From Fibrobacterota bacterium (GTDB taxonomy: Bacteria > Fibrobacterota > Fibrobacteria > UBA11236): DNA of 64,000 nt. Location: assembly GCA_019509785.1 (NCBI GenBank), contig JAEKLQ010000045.1, forward strand, positions 1-64,000, written 5' to 3'. This document shows positions 27,740-36,148 of the stretch, piece by piece. Below the pieces are notes generated by a model. It was not told the origin of the DNA. It did no database searches and was given only the letters and a program-made list of their open reading frames with translations. The translations under genes and the position numbers were made by a program. Numbering within the stretch: position 1 is the stretch's first letter; each line of letters starts with the position of its first letter.

Positions 27740-28864
27740 TCAGGCGGAGGTGACCTGGTAGGCGGAGGATTCCGCCGCCGTATCCGGCGAGGCGGGCAAT
27801 TCGAAGTAGAAAGTCGCCCCCCTTCCCTTCTCCGCTTCGACCCAAACCGATCCGCCGTGCTTTTCCAGCACCCGGCTCACCGTCGCCAGGCCGATGCCGG
27901 TCCCGGGGAACTCGCTCAAGGAATGCAAGCGCTGGAAGGGCTTGAAAAGACGTTGCGCCTGCTCCATATCGAACCCCGTCCCGTTGTCCCGCACGAAGAA
28001 GGCTATCCCCTTTCCCGGGACGTCCATCCTTCCAACCTCGATATGCGATACCTCCCGCTTGGAAGAGTATTTCCAGGCGTTGGAGAGGAGATTGTCCATG
28101 GCGATACGCATTAGACCGGGATCGGCGACGGCCCACAGGCCCGATTCCACGCGGGCTTCCGCCTTCCGGCCCGGCTGGGAAGCCGTAAGGTTGGCCAGGA
28201 TGTCCTTGGCCAGGGCGGTAAGGTCCACGCGTCGGGGATGGACCTCGCGCTGGATGACTTGGGATAGGCGGAGCATGTTATCGATGAGCGCGTTCATCCG
28301 CATGGCGGCGGACCTGATCTCGACGATCTTGGACCGATCGGCAATAGCGAGATCCACGCGCGCCTCGTCGGCCAGCAGATCGGCGTACCCGACGATCACC
28401 GCTAAGGGCGAGCGTAGGTCATGGGAGACCGATTGGGCGAAGGCCTCCAGTTCCTTATTGACGGCCTCCAGGCTGGCGGTCCGCTCGCGTACGCGCCGCT
28501 CCATGTCCGCCAAGGCCTGAACGTTCCCCAGCGCCGGGGGCAGCCGCCACAGCTGATCGATGGGGAAAGCATCGAGGGCGCCGGCCTCGAAAAGCTTATG
28601 CGCCTCGTCATGCCCGCCCTTGGCGGCCAGCCCGATGCAGCCGCATGCCGGGTTGACCTGGGCGGCCAACCGCAAGGTGGTCGAAGCGTCCCAGCCTTTG
28701 GAGGAAGCCGCCAGGAGCACCGAGGGTTGATCGCGCTTGAGCAGGTTCGCGAGGTCGGGAGCGCTATCCGCGACCCTGATTTCCAGAGTGGGAACGGCCT
28801 GAGACATGACTTGGACGATGGAGGTCAAATCCTTAGGGCTGGCTCCGGCGATGAGAATGCGCAT
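27740..28864 (-). CDS. Sensor histidine kinase with a degenerate receiver-like N-terminal domain
   Basis: Residues 1-115 look like a CheY-like fold (MRILIAGASPKDL, then PSVLLAAS) but lack the phosphorylatable Asp: the strand that should end in D reads PSVLLAAS, and the acidic pair after beta-1 is missing. A coiled coil (about 115-140) leads to the dimerisation/phosphorylation box FAQSVSHDLRSPL with the H-box histidine, then the N-box (NLLSNAWKYSS), DNGTGFD and GTGIGLATV of the ATPase domain. No membrane segment is present, so this is a cytoplasmic kinase, with similarity to bacteriophytochrome-type kinases in the catalytic half. The ATG at 28864 is preferred to a GTG at 28879. It is divergent from the TetR gene. 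Confidence 0.85.
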   Translation of the reverse strand: MRILIAGASPKDLTSIVQVMSQAVPTLEIRVADSAPDLANLLKRDQPSVLLAASSKGWDASTTLRLAAQVNPACGCIGLAAKGGHDEAHKLFEAGALDAFPIDQLWRLPPALGNVQALADMERRVRERTASLEAVNKELEAFAQSVSHDLRSPLAVIVGYADLLADEARVDLAIADRSKIVEIRSAAMRMNALIDNMLRLSQVIQREVHPRRVDLTALAKDILANLTASQPGRKAEARVESGLWAVADPGLMRIAMDNLLSNAWKYSSKREVSHIEVGRMDVPGKGIAFFVRDNGTGFDMEQAQRLFKPFQRLHSLSEFPGTGIGLATVSRVLEKHGGSVWVEAEKGRGATFYFELPASPDTAAESSAYQVTSA

Positions 28865-28946
28865 GGTTACGGAATACACACTACCCTTTATTCCCCATCA
28901 TCCCAAGGAAAATCCCAAGGTATTTCCCCACTTTGCCGCATCCCCC

Positions 28947-28975
28947 TTGCCGTCGGCATTCCCCGGGCATATATT
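28947..28975 (+). promoter_or_regulatory. Promoter for the TetR-led efflux operon
   Basis: A -35 element TTGCCG (28947-28952) and a -10 element TATATT (28970-28975) are 17 bases apart. Transcription should start near 28982, only about two bases before the ATG at 28984, which suggests a leaderless or nearly leaderless mRNA. The start codon itself sits in an inverted repeat (TTTACCA, AA, TGGTTAAA) that could be the regulator's own operator. Confidence 0.55.
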
Positions 28976-28983
28976 TTTACCAA

Positions 28984-29712
28984 ATGGTTAAACCAAAAAG
29001 TTTATCCGGAAAGTCAAAAAAGGGGACTACCGCGGGGGAAAAAGCCGCGCGTCCGTCCGCGCGCCGAGCCCGCGCAGGACATTCTCCCGATGCGGAAAAG
29101 CGTATCCTGGACGCTGCCCGCAAGGAGTTCATCGCCAAAGGCTTAGGGGGCGCGCGCATGCAGGCGGTGGCCAACGCGGCCGGCGTGAACAAGGCATTGC
29201 TGCATTACTATTTCCGCAGCAAGGAAAAGCTTTACCATCAGGTGCTGGAAGATACCGTCGGCACGGTATGGGGGAAGATCAGCGCCGAGTTCCGCAAGCA
29301 GGATCCGGCCCAAGGCTTGGAACCATTGCTCCGCACCGTCATAACCACCTACGTGAAGGTCCTGGCCGCCAATCCTGAATTCCCGTTGTTCATGTTCCGC
29401 GAATTGGCCTTGGGCCATCCCGCCTTTACCGCCGGCGTCCCCGCCCTGGTGCGGGACTTCCAGGACGTTCCAGCCACCCTGGTCAAGGCCTTGCAGGAGG
29501 AGGTTCGCGCCGGAAAGGTGAAGCCTATCCCACCCGTGCATTTCTTCATGAACTTGCTAGGCATGACCGTGGCCACCTTCCTTATCATGCCCATGATCAG
29601 ACGCCTCGGGCCTGCCTTTGGTTTTCGTATCGATTTCGATCGGGCCTTCCTGGATGAGCGTATCGAGTACATCGCCGACACCCTGTTGAACGGGATCCGC
29701 ATCAAGAGGTGA
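28984..29712 (+). CDS. TetR/AcrR-family (CecR-like) transcriptional regulator of the efflux operon
   Basis: The 242-residue protein has a Lys/Arg-rich extension of about 35 residues, then a TetR helix-turn-helix (RILDAARKEFIAKGLGGARM, VANAAGVNKALLHYYFRSKE) and a ligand-binding helical domain. The length, the C-terminal helices and the neighbours fit the CecR (YbiH) group, which controls ybhGFSR-type ABC exporters in Enterobacteria. The ATG at 28984 follows a good promoter at almost no distance. Its stop overlaps a GTG just before the TolC gene, so it heads the operon and probably represses it. Confidence 0.88.
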   Translation: MVKPKSLSGKSKKGTTAGEKAARPSARRARAGHSPDAEKRILDAARKEFIAKGLGGARMQAVANAAGVNKALLHYYFRSKEKLYHQVLEDTVGTVWGKISAEFRKQDPAQGLEPLLRTVITTYVKVLAANPEFPLFMFRELALGHPAFTAGVPALVRDFQDVPATLVKALQEEVRAGKVKPIPPVHFFMNLLGMTVATFLIMPMIRRLGPAFGFRIDFDRAFLDERIEYIADTLLNGIRIKR

Positions 29713-29714
29713 AT

Positions 29715-31049
29715 ATGCGAATTGCCCCCCTTATCACCGGGATTATCCTGGCGAACATCGCCGCGCCGCGGGCCCTGACCTTGGGCGAAGCCCAGGCCCG
29801 GCTTTTCCGCGGCAATCCGGATTTAGCCGTGCTCAAGCTCGAGGTCGAGCGCGCCCAGGATCAGGTCGCGGAAGCGCGCTCCGCCTGGCTGCCATCCGTG
29901 GACGCCTCGGGAAACTACGGCTATACCACGGAAACCAGCCGGCTCCAACTCGACCTGCCCATTCCCCAGCCGGCGGGGACCCACATCGATCGGGCCCTGG
30001 GGGATCATGACCGCGTAGAGACGGGCCTGGACGCGTCCTACGCCCTGTTCACCGGCTTCGCGCGCGGACGCAAGATTGAATCCCAACGCTTAGGCGTCAA
30101 GTCCCGGGAAGCCCAACTGCGGGCGGCGCGAAACCAGTTGTCCCTGCGCCTGGCCGCGCTCTTCTATGCCTGGCAACTGGCGGGCGCCCAGTCCACCTAC
30201 CAGGAAAAGTTGTTGCAACACGCGCGCGAGCTCGAGAAGCAATCCCAGGACTTCGTGAAGGCGGGCACCGCCGTGCGCAGCCGGCTGCTCTCGGCCCAGG
30301 CCCGCTCCCGCGCGATCGAGGTGGACATGCTTACCGCCCGTAACACGCGGGATTCCCTCGCCTTCGAGGTTTTGGCCTTCCTGGGGGACCGTCCGGACGC
30401 GGGCCAGGGCGCCGATCCCGGGGATAGCTCCACGGCGATGTCCCTGCTCGCGGATACCAGCGCGCTTTCGGACACGGTATGGAATGCGCCGGGCGACCCG
30501 GCGCGGCCGGACGCCGAGGCCTTGGACTTGGGTGCGGCCCAGGCACGGGCCGGCGCGCAGGCCCTGGCCGGCCAAAAATGGCCACAGCTATTCGGATCGG
30601 CCGGGTGGCGCTATGCCAATCCCGGCCTGAACCTGGCCGGCGACGAATTCATGAACTACGGCATCTTCGGCTTGCAGCTCAAATGGAACCTCTTCGACGG
30701 ATCGCGCAACCGCGCCCAGCGCGCGCAGCTCGACGTACAGGCCCGCGAGCTTGGGGAGCAGAAACGCAAGTTGGAGCAGGATTGGCGCAAATCCATGGCC
30801 ACCGCCCGCCTGCAGTACGCCAGATCGCTGGCGCAATACCAGGCGGCCTTGGCCTCCCGCGAGGCCGCCCGCGCGGCATCCGAAGATCTGAAGCGGCAAG
30901 CGGACGCGGGAGTCGCGACGGGAGTGGATTGGCTGGAGGCGCGCAACAACGAAGCGCGCGCGGAGTTGGCGATGGAACAAGCGCGTACCTTGCAGCGGCT
31001 GGCGCGGCTGCAATGGGATTACGCCTCGGGAAAGGAGCTGCGGTTCTGA
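29715..31049 (+). CDS. TolC-family outer membrane efflux protein
   Basis: The 444-residue protein has a signal peptide (IAPLITGIILANIAAPRA), then two repeats of the outer-membrane-efflux-protein family: LTLGEAQARLFRGNPDLAVL starts the first, and ALDLGAAQARAGAQALAGQK the second. Tyr/Trp-rich segments such as NYGYTTETS and NYGIFGLQLKWNLFDGSRN mark the barrel strands, and the long Ala/Arg/Gln-rich heptads are the periplasmic helices. The protein forms the trimeric exit duct. AGAGGTGA precedes the ATG at 29715. Its stop overlaps the ATG of the adaptor gene. Confidence 0.9.
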   Translation: MRIAPLITGIILANIAAPRALTLGEAQARLFRGNPDLAVLKLEVERAQDQVAEARSAWLPSVDASGNYGYTTETSRLQLDLPIPQPAGTHIDRALGDHDRVETGLDASYALFTGFARGRKIESQRLGVKSREAQLRAARNQLSLRLAALFYAWQLAGAQSTYQEKLLQHARELEKQSQDFVKAGTAVRSRLLSAQARSRAIEVDMLTARNTRDSLAFEVLAFLGDRPDAGQGADPGDSSTAMSLLADTSALSDTVWNAPGDPARPDAEALDLGAAQARAGAQALAGQKWPQLFGSAGWRYANPGLNLAGDEFMNYGIFGLQLKWNLFDGSRNRAQRAQLDVQARELGEQKRKLEQDWRKSMATARLQYARSLAQYQAALASREAARAASEDLKRQADAGVATGVDWLEARNNEARAELAMEQARTLQRLARLQWDYASGKELRF

Positions 31050-31978
31050 TGCGGAAAGAAAAGGCGAAGGGAAGATTCGGCGGAGGCCGATGGATGGCGA
31101 TGGCCGGGGCGTTGGCGGCGGCCGGTTTGCTGGGAGCCTGCGGAGCGCGCACCGATCCTGATTTCATAGGCTCGGCCATCGTGGAGGCGGAGACCTATCA
31201 AGTGGCGGCGCTGACGCAGGGCCAATTGAAATCTTTATACAAGCAGGAAGGGCAATCCGTAGCGGCCGGGGAATTGCTCGGTATCGTCGATACCGTTCCT
31301 TACGCCCTGCAATTGCTGGAAGCCCGGGCGGGGCTGGCGGAATCGGACGCGGGCAAGCGCTCGCAACAGAGCCAGATCCAAGGCGGGCAGGCCGAGGTCA
31401 AGGGTCTGGAGCGCGATTATGCGCGCATCGCGCCTTTGGCCAAGGAAGGTTCCCTGCCGGCCCAACAGGAGGACAAGCTGGCCTCGGGGCTGGATGCGGG
31501 CCGCGCCAAGCTTTCCGCGGCCAGGCAGATGCTCACCAGCATGGATGCCAAACGCCAAGGGCTGGAAGCGCGCATCGGATTGCTGCAGGATCAGCTCCGC
31601 AAATGCTATCTGCGGGCGCCGGTAGCCGGACGCGTGCTGACCCGGTACAAGAATCCGGATGAAACCACCGCGCCGGGCCAACCGGTGTACGAGATCGGCC
31701 GCGAAGATACCTTACGCATCGACTTTTTCGTGCCGCAAACCTGGCTGTCCGGGATCAAGTACGGCCAAGCCGTGCGCATCAGGTTGGACCAGGGCGGATC
31801 GAAGGAAGGATCGTTCTTGCCGGCCGCGGTGAGTTGGATCGGGAACGAAGCCGAATTCAGCCCCAAGAACATCCAGACGCGCGAGAGCCGCAACGAACTG
31901 GTCTTCCGCGTGCGCGCCCTGGCCGCCAACAAGGATGGCCTGCTGAAACGGGGACTACCCGTGGAGGTCTGGAAGTAG
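31049..31978 (+). CDS. HlyD-family periplasmic adaptor lipoprotein
   Basis: After a Lys/Arg-rich start, a signal peptide ends in a lipobox (LLGACG). The 309-residue protein shows the biotinyl-lipoyl half-motif (QGQLKSLYKQEGQSVAAGELL), a long helical hairpin (about 90-190, with ARIAPLAKEGSLPAQQEDKL) and the second half-motif CYLRAPVAGRVLTRYKNPDE, then a beta-barrel domain. It should bridge the ABC permeases to the TolC-like duct, as YbhG and YhiI do. The ATG at 31049 overlaps the TolC stop (TGATG). Confidence 0.9.
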   Translation: MRKEKAKGRFGGGRWMAMAGALAAAGLLGACGARTDPDFIGSAIVEAETYQVAALTQGQLKSLYKQEGQSVAAGELLGIVDTVPYALQLLEARAGLAESDAGKRSQQSQIQGGQAEVKGLERDYARIAPLAKEGSLPAQQEDKLASGLDAGRAKLSAARQMLTSMDAKRQGLEARIGLLQDQLRKCYLRAPVAGRVLTRYKNPDETTAPGQPVYEIGREDTLRIDFFVPQTWLSGIKYGQAVRIRLDQGGSKEGSFLPAAVSWIGNEAEFSPKNIQTRESRNELVFRVRALAANKDGLLKRGLPVEVWK

Positions 31979-31981
31979 CCC

Positions 31982-32941
31982 ATGGAACCCGTCGTCTCCA
32001 TTCGCGCCCTGTCCAAGGACCACGCGGGCGAGCGCGCCCTGCGCGGACTTTCCCTGGACGTGCCCGATCCCTGCCTTTTCGGGATCATCGGGGCCGACGG
32101 AGCCGGCAAATCCACCTTGATGAACATCCTGGCCACGCTCTCCGATCCCGACACCGGCGGCGCCCGGGTCTTGGGACGGGATCTCGCCAAGGACTTCCGC
32201 TCGATCCGCTCCGATATCGGGTTCATGCCGCAACGCTTTTCATTGTACCAGGATCTTTCCGTGCTCGAGAACCTGGATTTTTTCGCCGACATCTTCGGCA
32301 TCGCCGGCCAGGCCAAGCGGGATCGCATGCGCGACCTGCTCGCCTTCGCCGGCCTAACCGCCTTTACGGGCCGGCGCGCCGGGCAGCTCTCGGGCGGCAT
32401 GAAGCAGAAACTGGCCTTGGCCTGCACCCTGGTCCATCAACCGCGGCTGCTCCTGCTCGACGAACCCACGGTGGGCGTCGACCCCGTGGCCCGACGGGAT
32501 TTCTGGACCATGCTCAAGGCCCTGCGCAAGAACGGCGTCAGCCTCATGGTCTCCACGCCTTACATGGATGAAGCCGCGCTCTGCGATGCGGTAATGCTCT
32601 TGCATGAAGGTTCCATCCTGGCCCAAGGATCCCCGGCCGAATTGCTGAAGGCGTACCCCTACCGCCTCTACCGCGTGGATGCCGATCCCGCGGCGCGGAT
32701 CCCCACCCTCACCTATCCCGGCGATCGCCCGCCGCCGCCCGGCTTCGCTTTGATGTATCCTTCCGGCGGCTCCTTGCATGCCGCCGAGGCCGTCGGCCAG
32801 CGCGACGATCCCCTGGCGCGCATCCGTCAGGCCGTACCGCATGCGGGCGCGGCCGCTCCGATCGAGCCAACGCTCGAGGATTGCTTTTTCGCCTTGTTGT
32901 CCGGCCATTCCCACGCGGCGCCGGCGGAGGCGAAGGCATGA
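31982..32941 (+). CDS. ABC exporter ATP-binding protein 1
   Basis: The 319-residue ATPase has Walker A GADGAGKST (residues 36-44), Q-loop (GFMPQRFSLYQDLSV), signature LSGGMKQKLALA, Walker B LLLLDEPTVGVDP and a switch region that reads MVSTPYMDE, with threonine-proline replacing the usual histidine pattern. The same substitutions (GADGAGKST, STPYMDEA) are typical of the first nucleotide-binding domain of RbbA/YhiH-type and YbhF-type exporters. A C-terminal extension of about 80 residues follows. It probably pairs with the next ATPase as an asymmetric dimer. Confidence 0.92.
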   Translation: MEPVVSIRALSKDHAGERALRGLSLDVPDPCLFGIIGADGAGKSTLMNILATLSDPDTGGARVLGRDLAKDFRSIRSDIGFMPQRFSLYQDLSVLENLDFFADIFGIAGQAKRDRMRDLLAFAGLTAFTGRRAGQLSGGMKQKLALACTLVHQPRLLLLDEPTVGVDPVARRDFWTMLKALRKNGVSLMVSTPYMDEAALCDAVMLLHEGSILAQGSPAELLKAYPYRLYRVDADPAARIPTLTYPGDRPPPPGFALMYPSGGSLHAAEAVGQRDDPLARIRQAVPHAGAAAPIEPTLEDCFFALLSGHSHAAPAEAKA

Positions 32942-32957
32942 ATGCGGAGGCCAGGCC

Positions 32958-33749
32958 ATGAGCGATGCCGCCTATAGCATCCGCACCGAGCAACTGACCA
33001 AACGTTTTGGTCATTTCACCGCCGTGGATCATATCGACGTATCGGTGGCGAAGGGCGAAGTCTTCGGGTTCCTGGGGGCCAACGGCGCGGGCAAGACCAC
33101 GGCCATCCGCATGCTGTGCGGCTTGCTGGAACCCACCTCCGGCCATGGCTACGTGGCCGGCTTCGACGTGCTCAAGGAGAGCGCCAAGATCCGCACACGG
33201 ATAGGCTACATGTCCCAGAAGTTCTCCCTCTATCCCGATCTCACCGTCGCCGAAAACCTCAAGCTGTACGGCCGGCTTTACGGGCTGGATGGAAAAGGTT
33301 TGCGGGCCAGGATGGAAGAAATGGCCGCCTTCCTGGGGCTGAAGGAACTGCTGCTCAAGCTTACCGCTTCCCTGCCCTGGGGTTGGCAACAACGCCTGAG
33401 CCTGGCCTGCGCCAACTTGCATCGCCCCGAGATCCTGTTCCTAGACGAACCCACCGGATCGGTGGATCCGGTCAGCCGCCGCAATTTCTGGGACCTGATC
33501 CATCGCCTCTCCGCGGAAGGGACGACCATCTTCATCACCTCCCATTACATGGACGAGGTCGAATACTGCCACCGCCTGTCCATCATGATCGACGGGCGCA
33601 TCGCGGCCATGGGCTCGCCCCGGGATCTAAAACGCGAGCATGCCAGCGCATCCATTCATGAACTGTTCCTCAAACTCATGGAAGGGAAACCCGGTGCGGA
33701 GGGGAAAGCGTCGGGACTCACACCCACGACCGCGGGCGGCCCGTCATGA
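32958..33749 (+). CDS. ABC exporter ATP-binding protein 2
   Basis: The 263-residue ATPase has Walker A GANGAGKTT, Q-loop GYMSQKFSLYPDLTV, Walker B ILFLDEPTGSVDP and the H-loop in ITSHYMDE. The signature reads LPWGWQQRLSLA instead of LSGGQ; variants of the form LPxGWxQRL are usual in the second domain of RbbA/YbhF-type exporters, where both domains are fused. Here the two are separate genes. The ATG at 32958 is 16 bases after the previous stop. Its stop overlaps the ATG of permease 1 (ATGA). Confidence 0.92.
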   Translation: MSDAAYSIRTEQLTKRFGHFTAVDHIDVSVAKGEVFGFLGANGAGKTTAIRMLCGLLEPTSGHGYVAGFDVLKESAKIRTRIGYMSQKFSLYPDLTVAENLKLYGRLYGLDGKGLRARMEEMAAFLGLKELLLKLTASLPWGWQQRLSLACANLHRPEILFLDEPTGSVDPVSRRNFWDLIHRLSAEGTTIFITSHYMDEVEYCHRLSIMIDGRIAAMGSPRDLKREHASASIHELFLKLMEGKPGAEGKASGLTPTTAGGPS

Positions 33750-34855
33750 TGTCGCGGTCCCGTCTCCTAACCATCGCGCGGAAGGAACTGCGCCATATCT
33801 TCCGGGATTGGCAAACCCTGGTCGTGGTACTCGTGATGCCGGTGATGATGATGTTCCTTTACGGGTACGCCCTCAACGCCGATGCCAAGGATATCCCCTG
33901 CCTCATCGAAGACCCTTCCCCGTCCCCGGAGACCCGCGCCATCGCGTCCAAGATCGATGCGAGTTCGCTTTTCGCGGTGGAAGGGCATGTGTTCACCGCC
34001 GACGATCCCGCCGAGCTTTTCCGCCTCTACCAGGTCCGCGCCATTTTCCGCTTCCCGCCGGATTTCGCGCGCGATCTCCATCGGCCCGGAGGCGCGCACG
34101 TGCAGGCCCTCGTCGACGGGTCCGATCCCAATATGGGAGCCATCATCCGCAACGCGGCCGATCCTATCCTCCTGGGAGCCACCCTGGACGTCGTCGGCAT
34201 GCGGCAGCCGCGGGTCCTGGACCTGCATACCCTCATCCTCTACAATCCCGAGCAGCGTAGCGCCCTTTTCTTCGTGCCCGGCCTGATGGCTGTGATCCTG
34301 CTGATGATCTCGGCTTTGCTGACCTCGGTGGCCATCGCCCGGGAAAAGGAACTGGGCACCATGGGCCAATTGCTGGTCAGCCCGTTAAGACCCTTGGAGA
34401 TCATCGTCGGCAAGATCCTCCCCTATCTGCTGCTCGCGGCGGTGGACGGCTTCCTGGTTTTGGCGGTCGGCCGCTTGGCCTTCGGGGTGCGCATCGCCGG
34501 GAATCCCTGGTTCCTGGCCGCCTGCAGCCTGGTCTACATCTTCACCGCCTTGAGCATCGGCCTGCTCATCAGCACCATCGCCAAGCGCCAGCAGCACGCC
34601 ATGTTCATGGCCCTGGGCGCCACCATGATGCCTACCGTGATCTTGTCCGGATTCATTTTCCCCGTCTTAAGCATGCCCTTGCCGTTGCGCATCCTGTCGC
34701 ATATCATCCCGGCCACCTATTTCCTCGAGATCGTACGCGGCATCATCCTCAAAGGGGTGGGCTTGGCGGAGTTGTGGAAGCCCCTGGCGGCGCTGGCCGG
34801 CGAAGGCCTGCTCCTCACGGCCATCGCCATCCGCAAGTTCAAGGTGAAATTATGA
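33746..34855 (+). CDS. ABC-2 type permease 1 of the exporter
   Basis: The 369-residue permease has an N-terminal membrane helix (TLVVVLVMPVMMMFLYGYAL), a large periplasmic domain (about 45-170) and five further helices from about 175, including RSALFFVPGLMAVILLMISA and the VAIAREKELGTMGQLLVSPL coupling segment found in ABC2_membrane_3 proteins such as YbhS and YbhR. Its end overlaps the start of permease 2 (ATGA at 34852-34855). The two permeases are likely to form a heterodimer in the inner membrane. Confidence 0.92.
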   Translation: MMSRSRLLTIARKELRHIFRDWQTLVVVLVMPVMMMFLYGYALNADAKDIPCLIEDPSPSPETRAIASKIDASSLFAVEGHVFTADDPAELFRLYQVRAIFRFPPDFARDLHRPGGAHVQALVDGSDPNMGAIIRNAADPILLGATLDVVGMRQPRVLDLHTLILYNPEQRSALFFVPGLMAVILLMISALLTSVAIAREKELGTMGQLLVSPLRPLEIIVGKILPYLLLAAVDGFLVLAVGRLAFGVRIAGNPWFLAACSLVYIFTALSIGLLISTIAKRQQHAMFMALGATMMPTVILSGFIFPVLSMPLPLRILSHIIPATYFLEIVRGIILKGVGLAELWKPLAALAGEGLLLTAIAIRKFKVKL

Positions 34856-36033
34856 ACGGCTTCCGCACCATCGTCTGGAAAGAGTTCGCCCAGCTCAAGC
34901 GGGACAAGACCTCGCTTCGGTTGATGATCATGATCCCCATGATGCAAATGCTGCTGCTGGGTTACGCTCTGACCACGGAAGTGAAGAATACGCCGGTGGC
35001 CGTGCTGGATCACGACGGCGGGCCGCGCAGCCGGGAATTGATCCAAGCGGTCGCGCATAATCCGCTATTCGATTACAAGGCATCGGCGGTTTCGGAGAAC
35101 GATCTCCGGGCCGCGCTCGATCGCGGCGACATCAAGATCGGCATGATCATCCCGGCGGATTTCTCCCGGCTCCTGGAGCGGGCGACACGGATCGATCCCG
35201 GGCCCGGCGGAGCGCCTTCCCTGGGGGCCTTGAACGGGGACGGTGCCCGCGTGCAACTCTGGGTGGACGGGCAGGACGCCAACTCCGCCAACGTCGCGCG
35301 CGGATACCTGGGCGCCATCCTCAACCAATGGGCCATGGCCGATTTGCGGCATCGCCTGGAAGGCTATGGCATCCGGCTCGATCAAGTCTTGCCGGTTTCC
35401 ACCGGAGTGAGCGTGCTTTTCAATCCCTCATTGAAATCCACCTGGTACATGATTCCCGGCATCGCCGTCATCCTCGTCACCATGGTCACCGCCCTCCTGA
35501 CCGGTTTCTCCATCGTACGCGAGAAGGAGGCCGGCACCCTGGAACAATTGATGGTGACGCCGCTGAAGCCCATCCACGTGGTGGTGGGTAAAGCCGTACC
35601 CTTCCTCATCATCGGTATCGCGGAATTGATGTTCGCCCTGAACTTCGCGCGCTTCTGGTTCGGCGTCCCTTTTCGCGGGACCTATGTGGCCTTGCTCGCT
35701 TTCACCGCCGTATACGTGCTCTCCGCCCTGGGCATCGGCATCTTCACGTCCACGGTGGCCCGCACCCAGCAACAGGCCCTCTTCATCATCTGGTTTTTCC
35801 TGCTGTTCTTCCTGCTCTTATCGGGGTTTTTCCTTCCGGTCGAGAACATGCCCCATTGGGTACAGAAGGTGACGCTGGCGAATCCGGTGCGGTGGTTCAT
35901 GCACGTACTGCGCGAGATGTTCCTGAAAGGATCCGGCTTCGCCGAGCTCTGGCGCGAAGGATTAGCCATGCTGGCCATCGGATTTGGGGTTTTTGGACTT
36001 TCTTTGGTAAAATTTAGCCGCCAGGCATCCTGA
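34852..36033 (+). CDS. ABC-2 type permease 2 of the exporter
   Basis: The 393-residue protein is homologous to permease 1, with the same layout: IMIPMMQMLLLGYALTTEV as the first helix, a periplasmic domain ending before NPSLKSTWYMIPGIAVILVT, the coupling segment IVREKEAGTLEQLMVTPLKP, and later helices including FLLFFLLLSGFFLPVENMP. The periplasmic domain contains a short Gly/Pro-rich insertion (PGPGGAPSLG). It is the last gene of the exporter operon, followed by a terminator-like hairpin. Confidence 0.92.
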   Translation: MNGFRTIVWKEFAQLKRDKTSLRLMIMIPMMQMLLLGYALTTEVKNTPVAVLDHDGGPRSRELIQAVAHNPLFDYKASAVSENDLRAALDRGDIKIGMIIPADFSRLLERATRIDPGPGGAPSLGALNGDGARVQLWVDGQDANSANVARGYLGAILNQWAMADLRHRLEGYGIRLDQVLPVSTGVSVLFNPSLKSTWYMIPGIAVILVTMVTALLTGFSIVREKEAGTLEQLMVTPLKPIHVVVGKAVPFLIIGIAELMFALNFARFWFGVPFRGTYVALLAFTAVYVLSALGIGIFTSTVARTQQQALFIIWFFLLFFLLLSGFFLPVENMPHWVQKVTLANPVRWFMHVLREMFLKGSGFAELWREGLAMLAIGFGVFGLSLVKFSRQAS

Positions 36034-36050
36034 GGAAATCCACCAGGGAT

Positions 36051-36077
36051 AATGGTGCCTTTCGGCACTTGCCATTA
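36051..36077 (+). terminator. Probable terminator of the efflux operon
   Basis: A bulged stem forms from AATGG plus TGCC on the left and GGCA plus CCATT on the right, followed by AGTTTTACC. It lies 18 bases after the permease 2 stop. Confidence 0.5.
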
Positions 36078-36148
36078 GTTTTACCGCACCTATCTCCTAC
36101 TTCTGTACACAAAAATTCCTCGGACCCTCGAACCGGAGAAGACCTCCT

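Noticed and set aside
33362-33410. ABC signature LPWGWQQ in place of LSGGQ, taken at first as loss of function.
   Set aside because: LPxGWxQRL is the usual form in the second ATPase domain of RbbA/YbhF-type exporters.
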